In this document: one piece after another, positions 6,949 through 15,586 of the stretch
Layout: each line of letters opens with the position of its first letter
Position numbering within the stretch: the stretch's first letter is position 1
NCBI RefSeq assembly: GCF_017565705.1
Contig: NZ_JAGDYL010000030.1
Span: 1 to 32,287 of the forward strand
Length of the DNA: 32,287 nucleotides
From: Leucobacter ruminantium
GTDB lineage: Bacteria; Actinomycetota; Actinomycetes; Actinomycetales; Microbacteriaceae
Direction: 5' to 3'
Notes under the pieces: generated by a model
Databases searched by the model: none
Told to the model about the DNA's origin: nothing
The model's input: only the letters and a program-made list of their open reading frames with translations
Program-made: the position numbers and the translations under genes

Positions 6949-7540
6949 CAGATCCTCCTTCACGTTCATCTAGATGTGTTGGCCAGTGACTCAGTAGCTG
7001 GTGCAACGCGTCGATGCAGCGTTGCCAGCTGACCTCAGGGTCGGGCTGCGAGTGCGCGAACGCACCCGATCGCTGCAGGTCGATGTATCCGTGGATAGTT
7101 GCACCGATGAACCGGACGGCATGCACCTGCTCCTCTTCCGGAACCTCGTATCCCCTCAGTACCGCCGCAGTCAGCTGCACATGCCGCGGGCCATCACTCG
7201 AACGCGCAGTCGGCGAATCCAACCGCAGGTGCGCAGCCTCATACCGTCCAGGATGATCCGCCGCATATGACCGATACGAGGCTGCCAAGGCCGTCAACGC
7301 GTCACGCCCCGACCGGCCCGACAGCGCCACGGACAACCGGTCAGAAAGCTCAGAAAGCGCCTGCAGTGTCATGCGCGTCTGCAGATCCCGCAAACTGCGA
7401 ACGTGCGTGTACAGACTCGCGGTCTGCACCCCGGTCCGTCGGGCAAGAGCAGACATTGTGACGCGCTCCAGTCCCTGCTCATCCGCAAGACGACACGCGT
7501 CCTCCACGAGGCGCTCCGCCGTGAGTCGCACACGATTCAC
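6932..7540 (-). CDS. TetR/AcrR-family regulator
   Basis: A 202-aa repressor-type protein. The N-terminal HTH is clear (VEDACRLADEQGLERVTMSALA, then RTGVQTASLYTHV). The C-terminal ligand domain contains FIGATIHGYIDLQRSGAF, which matches the WHG type (TetR_C_33). GTG at 7540 is preceded by GGAAGG; an ATG 6 nt upstream is in another frame. The gene is followed, with a 17-bp overlap, by the SGNH hydrolase. An inverted repeat lies just upstream, so autoregulation of the operon is likely. The ligand is unknown but probably an ester or acyl compound processed by the hydrolase (inference). Confidence 0.9.
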   Translation of the reverse strand: MNRVRLTAERLVEDACRLADEQGLERVTMSALARRTGVQTASLYTHVRSLRDLQTRMTLQALSELSDRLSVALSGRSGRDALTALAASYRSYAADHPGRYEAAHLRLDSPTARSSDGPRHVQLTAAVLRGYEVPEEEQVHAVRFIGATIHGYIDLQRSGAFAHSQPDPEVSWQRCIDALHQLLSHWPTHLDEREGGSDGDHS

Positions 7541-7556
7541 TTCATCACCTTCCTTT

Positions 7557-7574
7557 GTTAGGATTTAACCTAAC
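7557..7574. promoter_or_regulatory. probable TetR operator
   Basis: GTTAGG-ATTTAA-CCTAAC is an inverted repeat with 6-bp arms and a 6-bp AT-rich centre, 16 bp upstream of the tetR start and surrounded by AT-rich promoter-like sequence that is unusual for the window. A self-complementary AACATGTT follows at 7572-7579. Position and symmetry fit a TetR autorepression site; binding is inferred. Confidence 0.55.
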
Positions 7575-7579
7575 ATGTT

Positions 7580-8250
7580 TAGGCTACTGGTCGGCATCGA
7601 CGCGAAGAGCGGAGGCTATCGCCATCAGCCGATGAACCGCCTCACCGCCCCCTCCAGCGCCCAGGGCACGAGAGGTTTCATCGGCTCCTGTGGAGTGAAC
7701 CTGCGTCAACGAATGGACGTTCGAGCGTTGCCCGATGCGACATTACGTAGCGTCACGTTCCGTGTCGGGTCTCTCACGTGCTTGGCGCCGCCGTAGAACG
7801 GTTTCGGTGCGCAGGCGACACTCCCGCGAAGACGAGAGCCAGGTGAGGCCCGCCGCCCTCGTTCAGGATCGCCGGTGCTGGGAATGAGTCGCCCGGTGAC
7901 CCATCGTGGGTGATGTCTGAGAGTAGCGTCCCTGGCGTCGAAGAGCTTGTAGATCGGGACAGCGCCGTGGACGAGGACGAAGCTGTGGAACCGGGCATGC
8001 GATGAGATAGCGGAGCTGACTGGCGATCTACCTTGCCTCGTTCCGGAGGTCGGTCAGGGCCGCGAGCACATTGCTAATCGCATTCGACATCAGCACGCGC
8101 CTCGTCACCATGAAACTCCGACGAGCAGACTCATGACCCGACAGTCGTGCAGCGCTGGTGTCCGTCTAGTTGAATCGCCGGGACGTCCGTCCGCTTCGCT
8201 GACGACTCGGCGGACCAAGCGAACGTGACGACTTCTTCACGTCATGCAGC
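7580..8250. other. about 670 bp without a supportable gene
   Basis: Short frames of 70-80 codons exist on both strands, but none has a Shine-Dalgarno, a recognisable domain or consistent third-position GC. On the minus strand between about 8000 and 7800 a stretch reading RFHSFVLVHGAVPIYKLFD looks protein-like and may be a decayed gene; I could not name it. The region separates the divergent tetR and marR operons. Confidence 0.4.
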
Positions 8251-8259
8251 ACCCTCCGA

Positions 8260-8299
8260 TACTATGATCGTCGAAAGATTCGTCAGTCGAAGGAGGCTG
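8260..8299 (+). promoter_or_regulatory. marR operon promoter with operator-like repeat
   Basis: TACTAT at 8260-8265 is a good -10. CGAA-AGA-TTCG (8272-8282) is a short perfect inverted repeat directly downstream of it, where bound MarR would block transcription. AAGGAGG at 8290-8296 is the ribosome binding site of the GTG start. The operator call is inferred from position and symmetry. Confidence 0.5.
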
Positions 8300-8301
8300 G
8301 G

Positions 8302-8838
8302 GTGGGCTCGTCGCGAGAAGAGGCCGCGGAGGCTTTCGGCGTCGCTGTTCAGCAGTATCAACGGGTGGTGCAAGCCTTCGATGACGCGGTCGGTCGCACA
8401 TTGGGTCTTGGGGCGACGGAGCTGCGGTGTCTGGACTGGCTGACGGACGGCGCAATGTCCTCGGGCGAGTTGGCGAAGGCTGTTGGGCTGCTGCCTGCGG
8501 GGACGACCACGCTGGTCGATCGCCTGTCCCGTCGCGGTTTCGTGCGTCGTGGGCCGGCACCGGCGGACCGTCGGAAGGTCTTGGTCGAGTTGACTCCGGA
8601 GGGGCAGGAGGTCCTCTGGAGGATGTACGGACCCCTCGTGCAGGATGGGCACCGGCTTCTGGAGGAGTTCGACGCCGAGCAGATCCTCGCCTTCGAACGG
8701 CTCCTGTCCGCGATGGCGAACAATGCAGAAGAACACACTCGGCGAATGGCAGCGGACCCCGGGACGCTAGCCCGTGAGATGACAGCCCCGCCGCATCGAA
8801 GACGTCGCGCGGGGCGAGGACAAGTAGAGGAGAAGTAA
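8302..8838 (+). CDS. MarR-family regulator
   Basis: A 178-aa winged-helix regulator. The fold is seen as LGATELRCLDWLTDGAMSSGELAKAVG, the recognition helix PAGTTTLVDRLSRRG and the wing VRRGPAPADRRKVLVELTPEG (the D-x-R signature of MarR), followed by the C-terminal dimer helix FDAEQILAFERLLSAMANN. A basic tail (HRRRRAGRG) ends the protein. GTG at 8302 is preceded by AAGGAGG. The lysE exporter begins directly after the stop codon, so this is the regulator of a marR-lysE operon, probably responding to the exported compound. Confidence 0.9.
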   Translation: MGSSREEAAEAFGVAVQQYQRVVQAFDDAVGRTLGLGATELRCLDWLTDGAMSSGELAKAVGLLPAGTTTLVDRLSRRGFVRRGPAPADRRKVLVELTPEGQEVLWRMYGPLVQDGHRLLEEFDAEQILAFERLLSAMANNAEEHTRRMAADPGTLAREMTAPPHRRRRAGRGQVEEK

Positions 8839-9477
8839 ATGCCGGATATGCAGGCGCTTGTAGCGTTCGCCGTGATGTCCTTGGTGCTGATCGTGGTGCC
8901 GGGGCCGAGCGTGCTGTTCGTCATCGGCCGTTCCCTGGCGCTGGGCCGGCGGGGCGGACTGTTGAGTGTGCTCGGCAACGAGCTCGGCGGTTTGCCTCTT
9001 GTACTCCTGGTGTCGGTGGGGCTTGGTGCAGTTGTCGCGCAGTCCGCGGTGGTGTTCCTGGTGGTCAAGCTGCTGGGGGCGGGCTATCTCGTGTATCTGG
9101 GAGTGCAGGCGATCCGGCATCGGCGCGTGGACACCGGCGCGATGACCGCTTCCAGGCAGGGCGCGTCGTCGTGGAGCGTGCTGCGGGAGGGATTCATCGT
9201 CGGTGTGACGAATCCGAAGACAATCGTGTTCTTCGTGGCGGTGCTGCCGCAGTTCGTCAGTCCGGAAAACGGGCCCGTCGCGGTGCAGATGGCGATCCTG
9301 GGGCTCGTGTTCACGGCGATCGCATTCGCCTGCGATGCGTGCTGGGCCCTGGTGGCCTCCGCGGCGCGTCAGTGGTTCGCGACCTCGCCGCGCCGGCTGT
9401 CGACGATGCGCGCGACCGGCGGCGGGATGCTCGTCGGCATGGGCGCGACCCTCGCCCTCGCCCCCGCCAAGAGCTGA
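8839..9477 (+). CDS. LysE/RhtB-family exporter
   Basis: A 212-aa membrane protein of the LysE (amino acid or small-metabolite efflux) family. About six hydrophobic helices are visible. The family signature VVPGPSVLFVIGRSLALGRRGG occupies the N-terminal 20-40 residues and GFIVGVTNPKTIVFFVAVLPQFV is the second conserved block. Its ATG follows the marR stop with no gap (TAAATG), with GAGGAGAAG as ribosome binding site. The export substrate cannot be read from sequence; it is probably the ligand, or related to the ligand, of the upstream MarR protein. Confidence 0.9.
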   Translation: MPDMQALVAFAVMSLVLIVVPGPSVLFVIGRSLALGRRGGLLSVLGNELGGLPLVLLVSVGLGAVVAQSAVVFLVVKLLGAGYLVYLGVQAIRHRRVDTGAMTASRQGASSWSVLREGFIVGVTNPKTIVFFVAVLPQFVSPENGPVAVQMAILGLVFTAIAFACDACWALVASAARQWFATSPRRLSTMRATGGGMLVGMGATLALAPAKS

Positions 9478-9482
9478 CCGGC

Positions 9483-10145
9483 GTGCACGAAAAGCGTAGA
9501 GCGGTGGCGGATCACCAGGATGAGCACCTGCTGGAGCGGGCGAGGCGGCTCGACCAGGAGGCATGGGCGATGTGTGAGCGCCTTGGCCTGTGGCGCCGGC
9601 TGGAGAGCGTCGGCGCTCCGGTCGTGGTCGGCGCCGCCGGCCTGGGCGTGATCGATCGGCGGGACATCGACATCACCACCTCATGCGTGGCGCTGAACGA
9701 GGAGACCATCGGACGCATCACCTCTCTGGGGGCGGAACTCGCCTCGCACGAAGACGTGCGGCAGGTCGTGATCCGGGACGACACCGGCCGATGGAACACC
9801 GACCCGCGATACCCGGACGGCTACTACCTGGGGCTGGAGATCATGTCGCCGCGCGAGAAGCTGTGGACCGCGGATCTGTGGTTCGTCGGCGAGCCCGAAC
9901 GCCAACCCGACCTCGAGCACCTCCGCCGCTTCGCACCACTCGTAACCGACGAATCCCGCGGGGCCATCCTGGCCCTGAAGCGCTCGGTCCGAACGCGTGG
10001 CACAGGCGATGACCCCGTCCCCGGATACCTGGTCTATGAAGCCGTCATCCAGGACGCCGTCCGCTCGGAGACGGAGTTTCAGGAGTGGTTGAACCGCCGG
10101 AGAACCGAATTCGCGGCCCACGACGAAGGGCCCAACGCATCATGA
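9483..10145 (+). CDS. nucleotidyltransferase-fold protein
   Basis: A 220-aa soluble protein. GAAGLGVIDRRDIDI contains the small-residue turn and D-x-D pair (Asp61, Asp63) of the polymerase-beta/MNT nucleotidyltransferase superfamily. A third acidic residue on a strand is offered by KLWTADLWFVGE. The family includes antibiotic-adenylating enzymes and proteins of unknown target, and nothing here identifies the substrate. GTG at 9483, 5 nt after the lysE stop, is chosen; GTG at 9504 is an alternative. It ends in an ATGA overlap with a membrane protein gene. Third gene of the marR operon. Confidence 0.75.
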   Translation: MHEKRRAVADHQDEHLLERARRLDQEAWAMCERLGLWRRLESVGAPVVVGAAGLGVIDRRDIDITTSCVALNEETIGRITSLGAELASHEDVRQVVIRDDTGRWNTDPRYPDGYYLGLEIMSPREKLWTADLWFVGEPERQPDLEHLRRFAPLVTDESRGAILALKRSVRTRGTGDDPVPGYLVYEAVIQDAVRSETEFQEWLNRRRTEFAAHDEGPNAS

Positions 10146-10708
10146 ACGACAGACTCTCCGCGCTCGGGCGAGTCAACGCGCTGCTCGTCGCGCCGCACGC
10201 GACGAGGCCGGAGCTCGCGCTCGGATACGGTGCTGCCCTGATGGGAGCTGCGGCTGCGACAACGGGCGGAATCGTCTCCGGATACGGGGCCGCGCACGTG
10301 CTCGTCCTCGCCGTGCTCGGATTCGACATCGCCGGCGGTGTCGTCGTCAACGCCACACGGGCAGCGGCACGACGCTTCCATCACGGCCCGCACTGGCGAC
10401 GGCGCTCCGTGCTGTTCGTCGCAGCGCACGTGCACCCGTTCGTCGTCGCGCTGCTCTTCCCCGCACAGTCCTGGTCGGCAAGCGCCATCCTCTACGTGGG
10501 CCTGGTCGTATCTGCGCTGCTGATCACCTCGACGCCGCTCGCGCTCCGTCGGCCAGTGGCTTTCGCCTGCGCCGCCGCGTTGATCACGTGGACCGTCGTG
10601 ACCGCGCCGACGGAGGACGCGCTGGCCTGGATCGCGCCGCTGCTCGTCATCAAACTGCTGCTCGCGCACCTGCTCACCGACAGCATCCCGACACCAGAAG
10701 CCACATGA
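10142..10708 (+). CDS. integral membrane protein of unknown function
   Basis: A 188-aa protein with roughly five or six hydrophobic segments, for example AALMGAAAATTGGIVSGYG, AHVLVLAVLGFDIAGGVVV, LYVGLVVSALLITSTPLAL and FACAAALITWTVV. Histidines cluster in the middle (RRFHHGPHWRRR and VAAHVHPF), a feature that could bind metal or be structural. I do not recognise a named family. It starts in the stop codon of the nucleotidyltransferase gene (ATGA), so the two are translationally coupled and probably act together. Last gene of the marR operon. Confidence 0.78.
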   Translation: MNDRLSALGRVNALLVAPHATRPELALGYGAALMGAAAATTGGIVSGYGAAHVLVLAVLGFDIAGGVVVNATRAAARRFHHGPHWRRRSVLFVAAHVHPFVVALLFPAQSWSASAILYVGLVVSALLITSTPLALRRPVAFACAAALITWTVVTAPTEDALAWIAPLLVIKLLLAHLLTDSIPTPEAT

Positions 10709-10894
10709 GCATGGGCGTGTCCACGATGTCTGATATCTCATCCGGATCAGCGGCGGCTAGCGGAGCATTCCGAGCGACGACCTCATTGAGAGAGCGAACC
10801 TCGGCCTGGCGCGGCTCGATGCCCTCGCTCTGTGGCTAAGTGACACCGCGAAGGACATCCCTTAGGCGCTTCTGAGCCTGCAGTGGCCTGTTGG

Positions 10895-12046
10895 TCACCC
10901 CAAAGCTCGCTGCAGAAAGTCATCAACGCCGTCAGTCAAGGCTGAGCAGCGTAGTGAATCGAACCGGTCCAAGGTGTGGTGCCCCCCGGGTAGCTCGACG
11001 TAGACGACCTGATCGGCCGAGGCATCGCGCAACTGCTCGGCCATCGTCCGCGCCATTGCCGGGGCGACCATGGGATCGCGGTCGCCGTGAACGATCAGGG
11101 TCGGCGGTATGTCGACTGACGAGGTTCTTCCGGTTGCCTCGCTGAGGTAGTCTTCGGGCGCGGAGGGAAGTCCGCGTGTTGGCGCGGGACCGTAGTACCC
11201 GTACAACCCGATGACGGCCGACACTCTCGTATCGGCGTCTTCGAACCCCGGCTGGAACCGTGGGTCGCCCGCAGTAAGAGCGCAGATCGTCGCGATATGA
11301 GCACCGGCGGACCCTCCGACGAGAACGACGGTCTCAGGATCAGCCCCGTAGTCTCTGGCGTGCTCCCGTGTCCAGGCAAGCACCCGTTTCGCGTCGACTA
11401 CCTGGTCGGGGAACACCGCGGGTTCGAGGCGATAGTCGGCGCTGATGCCGATCCAGCCCGCTGCTGCCAGTTGTTCCATCAACAGGCGCGCCTCTTTGCT
11501 TCGGCGGCCGCTAAAGAAGCCCCCGCCATGGAAGTGGATGACGAAGCCCTTGGCGGCTTTCAGATCACGTGCACGATAGAGATCGAGGAGGTGTGCTGCC
11601 CGGTCGGGGCCATAGCGGATGGCGCTAGTCCGTTCCACGCTGCGCCGACGGAGGCGTGCCGGGGCCAGCGCGGCGCGCAGCCAATGCCGCCAACCCGGTG
11701 ATCGTGACAGACCGACGTCGCCATAAGCGGCAGCCAATGAGTCAGAGATGGCGGATCGTCCACGGCTCGCCAAGACGATCACGGCGACCTGCCCGATCGC
11801 GGCCAGCGACGAAAGCGCCAGTGCCACGCCCCCGACGATCGAGAAGGGCGCGCCCTCCGCAATTGCCAACGTTGTTGACGTGGCATTCAGGAGGAGGAAG
11901 ATGTGCGGCAGTTCACTGCCCGCCATGGCGAGTACTGACGTCGGTGTAGCTCGCGGTCCGTTGGTCGGTCGGGGCCACAACGATAGATACGTGATTGCGG
12001 CGGTGACTACGCTGCCTATCAGGTATCCGATGGGGGCGTGAGGCAA
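10895..12046 (-). CDS. membrane-anchored alpha/beta hydrolase (HSL-type esterase)
   Basis: A 383-aa protein. Residues 1-95 hold three hydrophobic helices (IGYLIGSVVTAAITYLSLW, IFLLLNATSTTLAIA and SIVGGVALALSSLAAIGQ) that anchor it in the membrane. Residues about 165-383 form an alpha/beta hydrolase of the hormone-sensitive lipase family: oxyanion motif HGGGF (173-177), nucleophile Ser246 in GGSAG, Asp324 in HGDRDP and His356/357 in PGGHHTLD. It probably hydrolyses short acyl esters. TTG at 12046 is the likely start because GGAGG lies 7 nt upstream. Convergent with the marR operon; nothing nearby names its substrate. Confidence 0.88.
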   Translation of the reverse strand: MPHAPIGYLIGSVVTAAITYLSLWPRPTNGPRATPTSVLAMAGSELPHIFLLLNATSTTLAIAEGAPFSIVGGVALALSSLAAIGQVAVIVLASRGRSAISDSLAAAYGDVGLSRSPGWRHWLRAALAPARLRRRSVERTSAIRYGPDRAAHLLDLYRARDLKAAKGFVIHFHGGGFFSGRRSKEARLLMEQLAAAGWIGISADYRLEPAVFPDQVVDAKRVLAWTREHARDYGADPETVVLVGGSAGAHIATICALTAGDPRFQPGFEDADTRVSAVIGLYGYYGPAPTRGLPSAPEDYLSEATGRTSSVDIPPTLIVHGDRDPMVAPAMARTMAEQLRDASADQVVYVELPGGHHTLDRFDSLRCSALTDGVDDFLQRALG

Positions 12047-12218
12047 TATGTTCCTCCGATCAGCAATGCGACCAATAAGAGCGCGCTAAGGCCTGACAGG
12101 TTTCAGGTCGCGTCCTCCGCATACCCTGCCTAGGAGTGGGTGCGTCGAACGGAGCCAGGTTTCGTGAAATGCGACGGCGTCGGCTATCGCGATCCAGTCC
12201 GGGGCGACTGTAGCGACG

Positions 12219-13415
12219 TCAGGGTGGTGTGACGCCAGCGGGGAGGGTGGCGCGGTGGTCGGTTATCCAGGCCTGCGTGTCTCGTGTGGCGATGCGCTGG
12301 AAGACGATGCGCAGGATGGCGTCTTGGACGATGCGTTGCATGGAGCCGGCTGTCTTGGAGCTGCTTGAGCGTGCTCCTTCGGCGACGATGCGTTCGACCC
12401 GGCGGCGCCGCTGCTCTTCGAAGGTGGTGAATGCACGCTCGGGCGTGGTCTCCGTGTGGAGACAGGAGGCGAGGACGACGGCATCTTCCAGTGCCATCGA
12501 GGCGCCTTGGCCTGAGCTCGGGGCGGGCGCGTGGATCGCGTCACCGACGAGTCCGAGGCGTCCTCGGTGCCAGGTGGGGACGTGGGGCAGGTCGTAGGTA
12601 TTGTCGCCGGCGAGTTCGAGTCGGCCGGTGGTGATGAGGTCGTGGAACGGGCCGGGATCCGCGGCGGCGAGGTCGGCGAGCAACGCCTGCCACACCGCTG
12701 GGGGAGTGGTGGCCCGCTCCTGGCGTGAGACGGGCTGTCGTGGGACATTGGCGAACCATACGACGTCGCCCGCTGGGGTCGGCAGTGCGCCGAAGAACGC
12801 GCGCCTGCCGAAGACCAGTCGCCACGCGCCTGGTTCCAGGCTTGCCGCGAGCGCGGTGCTCTCCGTGATCCCGCCAAAGTTGGCCAGCCCCATGTAACGC
12901 CTCGTCGGCGCTTGTGGGTCGATCGCGGAACGTACCACCGAGTTGATCCCATCGGCCCCGATCACGAGGTCCCCGGCGATCGTCTCACCTGATTCCAATG
13001 TCACGCTGGCTCCGCGATCGTCCGTGGATGCGCTAGTCACGCGGGACTGCGAGCGCACCTCAATGCCCCGTTGCCGTGCCAGATCCGTCAAAGCTGCGGC
13101 CAGTCGGGTTCGCTTGAACGACAGCGCCACTGTGCCGTCCTCGCGTGCGGCTCCGAGGGGGATGACACCGAGGGTGCGTCCCGATGCGCTCACCATGACG
13201 TTCCGATCGGTGGGGACCCCGAGCCCGCGAACCTGCTCCAGCGCCCCGATCGCGTCGAGTGCGGCGACACCGTTGGCCGCGATGGTAAGCCACGACCCGA
13301 CCTCGCCCCTGTCGGCCGGGTTCGCATCCAGCAGAAGGGGTTCGATCCCCACAGCCTGCAACGCCATCGCCGTCGCCGGCCCCGCGATACCTCCGCCCAC
13401 GACCACCGCACGCAT
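12219..13415 (-). CDS. FAD-dependent monooxygenase (PF01494 type)
   Basis: A 398-aa flavoprotein hydroxylase that would use NAD(P)H and oxygen on a small, often aromatic, substrate. It shows the Rossmann GxGxxG at residues 7-12 (VVGGGIAG), the DG motif in LVIGADGINSVVR and the GD motif in GLVGDAIHAPAPSSGQGASMALEDA. ATG at 13415 is preceded by GAGGTG; an in-frame GTG at 13427 overlaps that site. Relatives include aromatic hydroxylases and antibiotic-inactivating oxygenases, and the sequence alone does not choose. A 13-bp palindrome lies 32 bp upstream, but no regulator gene adjoins it. Confidence 0.9.
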   Translation of the reverse strand: MRAVVVGGGIAGPATAMALQAVGIEPLLLDANPADRGEVGSWLTIAANGVAALDAIGALEQVRGLGVPTDRNVMVSASGRTLGVIPLGAAREDGTVALSFKRTRLAAALTDLARQRGIEVRSQSRVTSASTDDRGASVTLESGETIAGDLVIGADGINSVVRSAIDPQAPTRRYMGLANFGGITESTALAASLEPGAWRLVFGRRAFFGALPTPAGDVVWFANVPRQPVSRQERATTPPAVWQALLADLAAADPGPFHDLITTGRLELAGDNTYDLPHVPTWHRGRLGLVGDAIHAPAPSSGQGASMALEDAVVLASCLHTETTPERAFTTFEEQRRRRVERIVAEGARSSSSKTAGSMQRIVQDAILRIVFQRIATRDTQAWITDHRATLPAGVTPP

Positions 13416-13446
13416 CCCACACCTCACTTATTCGATCAATAGATAA

Positions 13447-13459
13447 TTCGACAATCGAA
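13447..13459. promoter_or_regulatory. palindromic operator candidate upstream of the monooxygenase gene
   Basis: TTCGA-CAA-TCGAA is a perfect inverted repeat in an AT-rich patch (13428-13460) just upstream of the minus-strand monooxygenase start. Another TTCGAT lies at 13431-13436. Such sites are typical for TetR or MarR repressors; none is encoded next to it, so the regulator may be lost or elsewhere. Confidence 0.4.
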
Positions 13460-13460
13460 A

Positions 13461-13980
13461 GGATTCCACGAGGTTCACCTCTGAGTCAACCCGCACCGGG
13501 GGCCGGACATCGCCCTCGTCCGATGACTGATGACCACGCTCGCCCATGCCGCTGGCGCGCGCCGTGGCGTATCAGATGATCGCCGGACTCCGCGGCATGC
13601 AGCCGACGATGAGCACGCAGTCATCCGGGCAGCGCGACCGGACCTGGCGCTGACGTCCTTCGTCGTGAAAAAGCGCGATGATCTCAGCCGACTCCCAAGA
13701 GGTTCGTGATGGCATGCTGGCCGCCGACGTCTGTCCGAGCCCGCGGGCGGTCTTCCCCTCGCTGTTGGATTGCGTCCAATGCGGCGACCGCGAGGTCGGC
13801 TCCGAGACCGGTTGGGGAACGGGGCGGTCGCGCGGCTGATGGCCCGGTACCTCTCCGTCGCCTTAACGGGGTGCGCACGAGAGGCGTTGTCGTCCCTCGA
13901 CGCCCTCTTCGCCGCAGTCTCGGGCTAGGTCCGCGCTGGGCCAGGCCATTCGACGGGAGGTCGAGATCTCGCCACTCATT
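13461..13980. other. about 520 bp without a supportable gene
   Basis: Only short frames with no domain, no ribosome binding site and frequent stops are present on both strands. The gap lies between the monooxygenase promoter and the terminator of the beta-propeller gene. It may be a decayed gene, perhaps the missing repressor of the monooxygenase, but I see no residual motif that proves this. Confidence 0.35.
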
Positions 13981-14001
13981 CCCGAGCTGAAGCAGCTCGG
14001 G
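13981..14001 (-). terminator. hairpin terminator of the beta-propeller gene
   Basis: CCCGAGCTG-AAG-CAGCTCGGG is a perfect 9-bp stem with a 3-nt loop, beginning directly after the TGA of the minus-strand gene ending at 14002. There is no T-run, which is usual for high-GC actinobacterial terminators. Confidence 0.65.
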
Positions 14002-15114
14002 TCACCACCCGAGCCATCCCCGTTCGCCGATCACCGACGCGCGGATGGAGTCGGCGGTGGCGATGACGAGGAGGCCTTGCTGATCCGCATTGGGGACCGT
14101 CATCACGACGTATCCGGCCGCGTCGACCGTGACGGTGTCGATCCCCGCGCCGGACGGGACATCGAGCCGCGCCTGCGCCGTTCGGGTCTCGAGGTCGGCG
14201 ACCTGGTAGGTGTACCTGCCGCCCTCGTGCGCCTCGGACACCGCGAACCCCTGGTCGGAGCCGGCTGCGTATCCGGTGCTCGGGTCGAGCACGATGTTCG
14301 CGGTCCAGGCGTCGTCGGGCGCCCAGGAGGCGTGCAGCATGTTGGTGTCGGGCACGATGCCGGTCAGCGGGTCCGGCTCCGGCTCCGGTCCCGGCAGCCG
14401 AGCCTTGTGGTTCGTGGCGTCTTCCATCGTCTGCGAGTACAGGAACGGATCGGGCTCGGTGACGGTGAGCTCGCCCTCCCAGCGGAGCGAGACGTCCGGC
14501 GGTGCAGGCTTCGCGGTGACGGAGCCGACGGGGATACCGAGCACGGCGTCGTCGCGGTCGCGCAGCACGACCTGCCGGGACGGTGCGTCATAGGCGTAGG
14601 ACGTGCGTGAGGCGACGTAGTCGTCCTCCAGCCCCGGCACCTGCTCGTCGCGGACCTCGACGCCGCCCGTCGCGGCGTCGAGGATCACCAGCCCGTCGTC
14701 GGTGCGGACGTAGGCGTAGTCGCCGCCCACGGCGAGGGCCTCGGCCCCGATCGACGGGAAGTCGTTGGAGAGCATCGTGTCCCACAGGCGCTCTCCGGTG
14801 TCGAGATCGAACGCGGTGGCCTGCACGCTGTAGCCGATCGAGTCGATGCGGAACAGGTCGACGTGCGGGAAGGTGTCGGTCTCGTACGCGAGCACCGCGA
14901 CGTGACGACCTCCGGTGATCTCTCCGGTGGCGATCGCATTCGACGGCCGCGTCTCGGCCGGGCTGGTCGTCGTCTCGATGAGGGTGACGACGCCGGCGAT
15001 CGCGAGCAACGGCACTACGACCCAGACAGCGGGCATCAGCCACCGACGGCGCTTCCTGCCGTCACGCGGATGCTCGCCGCCTGCAGGCGAGCGGGTCCGC
15101 TTCGTCCGATCCAT
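14002..15114 (-). CDS. membrane-anchored PQQ-like beta-propeller protein
   Basis: A 370-aa protein with a basic cytoplasmic N-terminus (RDGRKRRRW), one membrane helix at about residues 26-46 (LMPAVWVVVPLLAIAGVV) and a large exported domain. That domain has PQQ/YVTN-type repeat signatures such as ATAFDLDTGERLWDTML, LVILDAATGGVEV and YQVADLETRTAQARLDV, so it is probably a beta-propeller facing outward. A Pro/Glu linker (GPEPEPDPLTG) interrupts it. No enzymatic motif is seen; such proteins act in binding or envelope assembly. ATG at 15114 follows AAAGGAG by 5 nt, and the gene ends at a strong hairpin. Single gene. Confidence 0.82.
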   Translation of the reverse strand: MDRTKRTRSPAGGEHPRDGRKRRRWLMPAVWVVVPLLAIAGVVTLIETTTSPAETRPSNAIATGEITGGRHVAVLAYETDTFPHVDLFRIDSIGYSVQATAFDLDTGERLWDTMLSNDFPSIGAEALAVGGDYAYVRTDDGLVILDAATGGVEVRDEQVPGLEDDYVASRTSYAYDAPSRQVVLRDRDDAVLGIPVGSVTAKPAPPDVSLRWEGELTVTEPDPFLYSQTMEDATNHKARLPGPEPEPDPLTGIVPDTNMLHASWAPDDAWTANIVLDPSTGYAAGSDQGFAVSEAHEGGRYTYQVADLETRTAQARLDVPSGAGIDTVTVDAAGYVVMTVPNADQQGLLVIATADSIRASVIGERGWLGW

Positions 15115-15129
15115 CCCGCTCCTTTCCTG

Positions 15130-15586
15130 TGACTGGGATTCTCCCACTGGCGCGGGAAAACCCCGCTGCCGAGACGGCCGGATGGGTCCCCTCACCGTGC
15201 ATGGGCCGCGGCAAGCGATCCTCGACCTCGCTGTAAGCCCCACGAAGGAGCGTAACCGCGCCCGAGGACCGCAATATCGGTTAGCGCCGTCCCGTGAGCA
15301 CGGTGCCGGCCCGGTCCTGTCGCCTGTCCTCTGCCGTGGCGACGCCCCATGTTCTTGCCAGGAGCTGTTCTTGTGGAAGCAAGGAAGGCTGTGATACTTG
15401 GGCTTGAACAAACGCCGCGTGGACATGTCGCAGCCCCCTACGCTCCTCCAGACGCTTCTCCGGCTTTTGGGTGCGCTTTTGGGTGCGCCGCGAGGCCCCC
15501 GTTTGCGTATCGATGCTGGGGTCGCATTTGTCCGTAATCCGCTTCGGGAACGCCGCATCGGCTGTGGGTATTCTCGGCCTTCAGCT
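15130..15586. other. about 460 bp without a supportable gene
   Basis: No frame has a credible start or domain. A short tandem repeat with the unit CTTTTGGGTGCG occurs twice near 15463-15486. The region holds the promoter of the minus-strand beta-propeller gene near its left end and the 3' flank of the broken MFS gene at its right end. Confidence 0.4.

Noticed and set aside
7774-7998. 74-codon minus-strand frame in the tetR-marR gap
   Set aside because: Serine-rich composition, no start signal and no homology that I recognise; a better-looking peptide lies in a different frame, so neither is called.
13684-13878. Small minus-strand frame as a remnant repressor
   Set aside because: No HTH pattern or conserved TetR/MarR residues can be seen in it.
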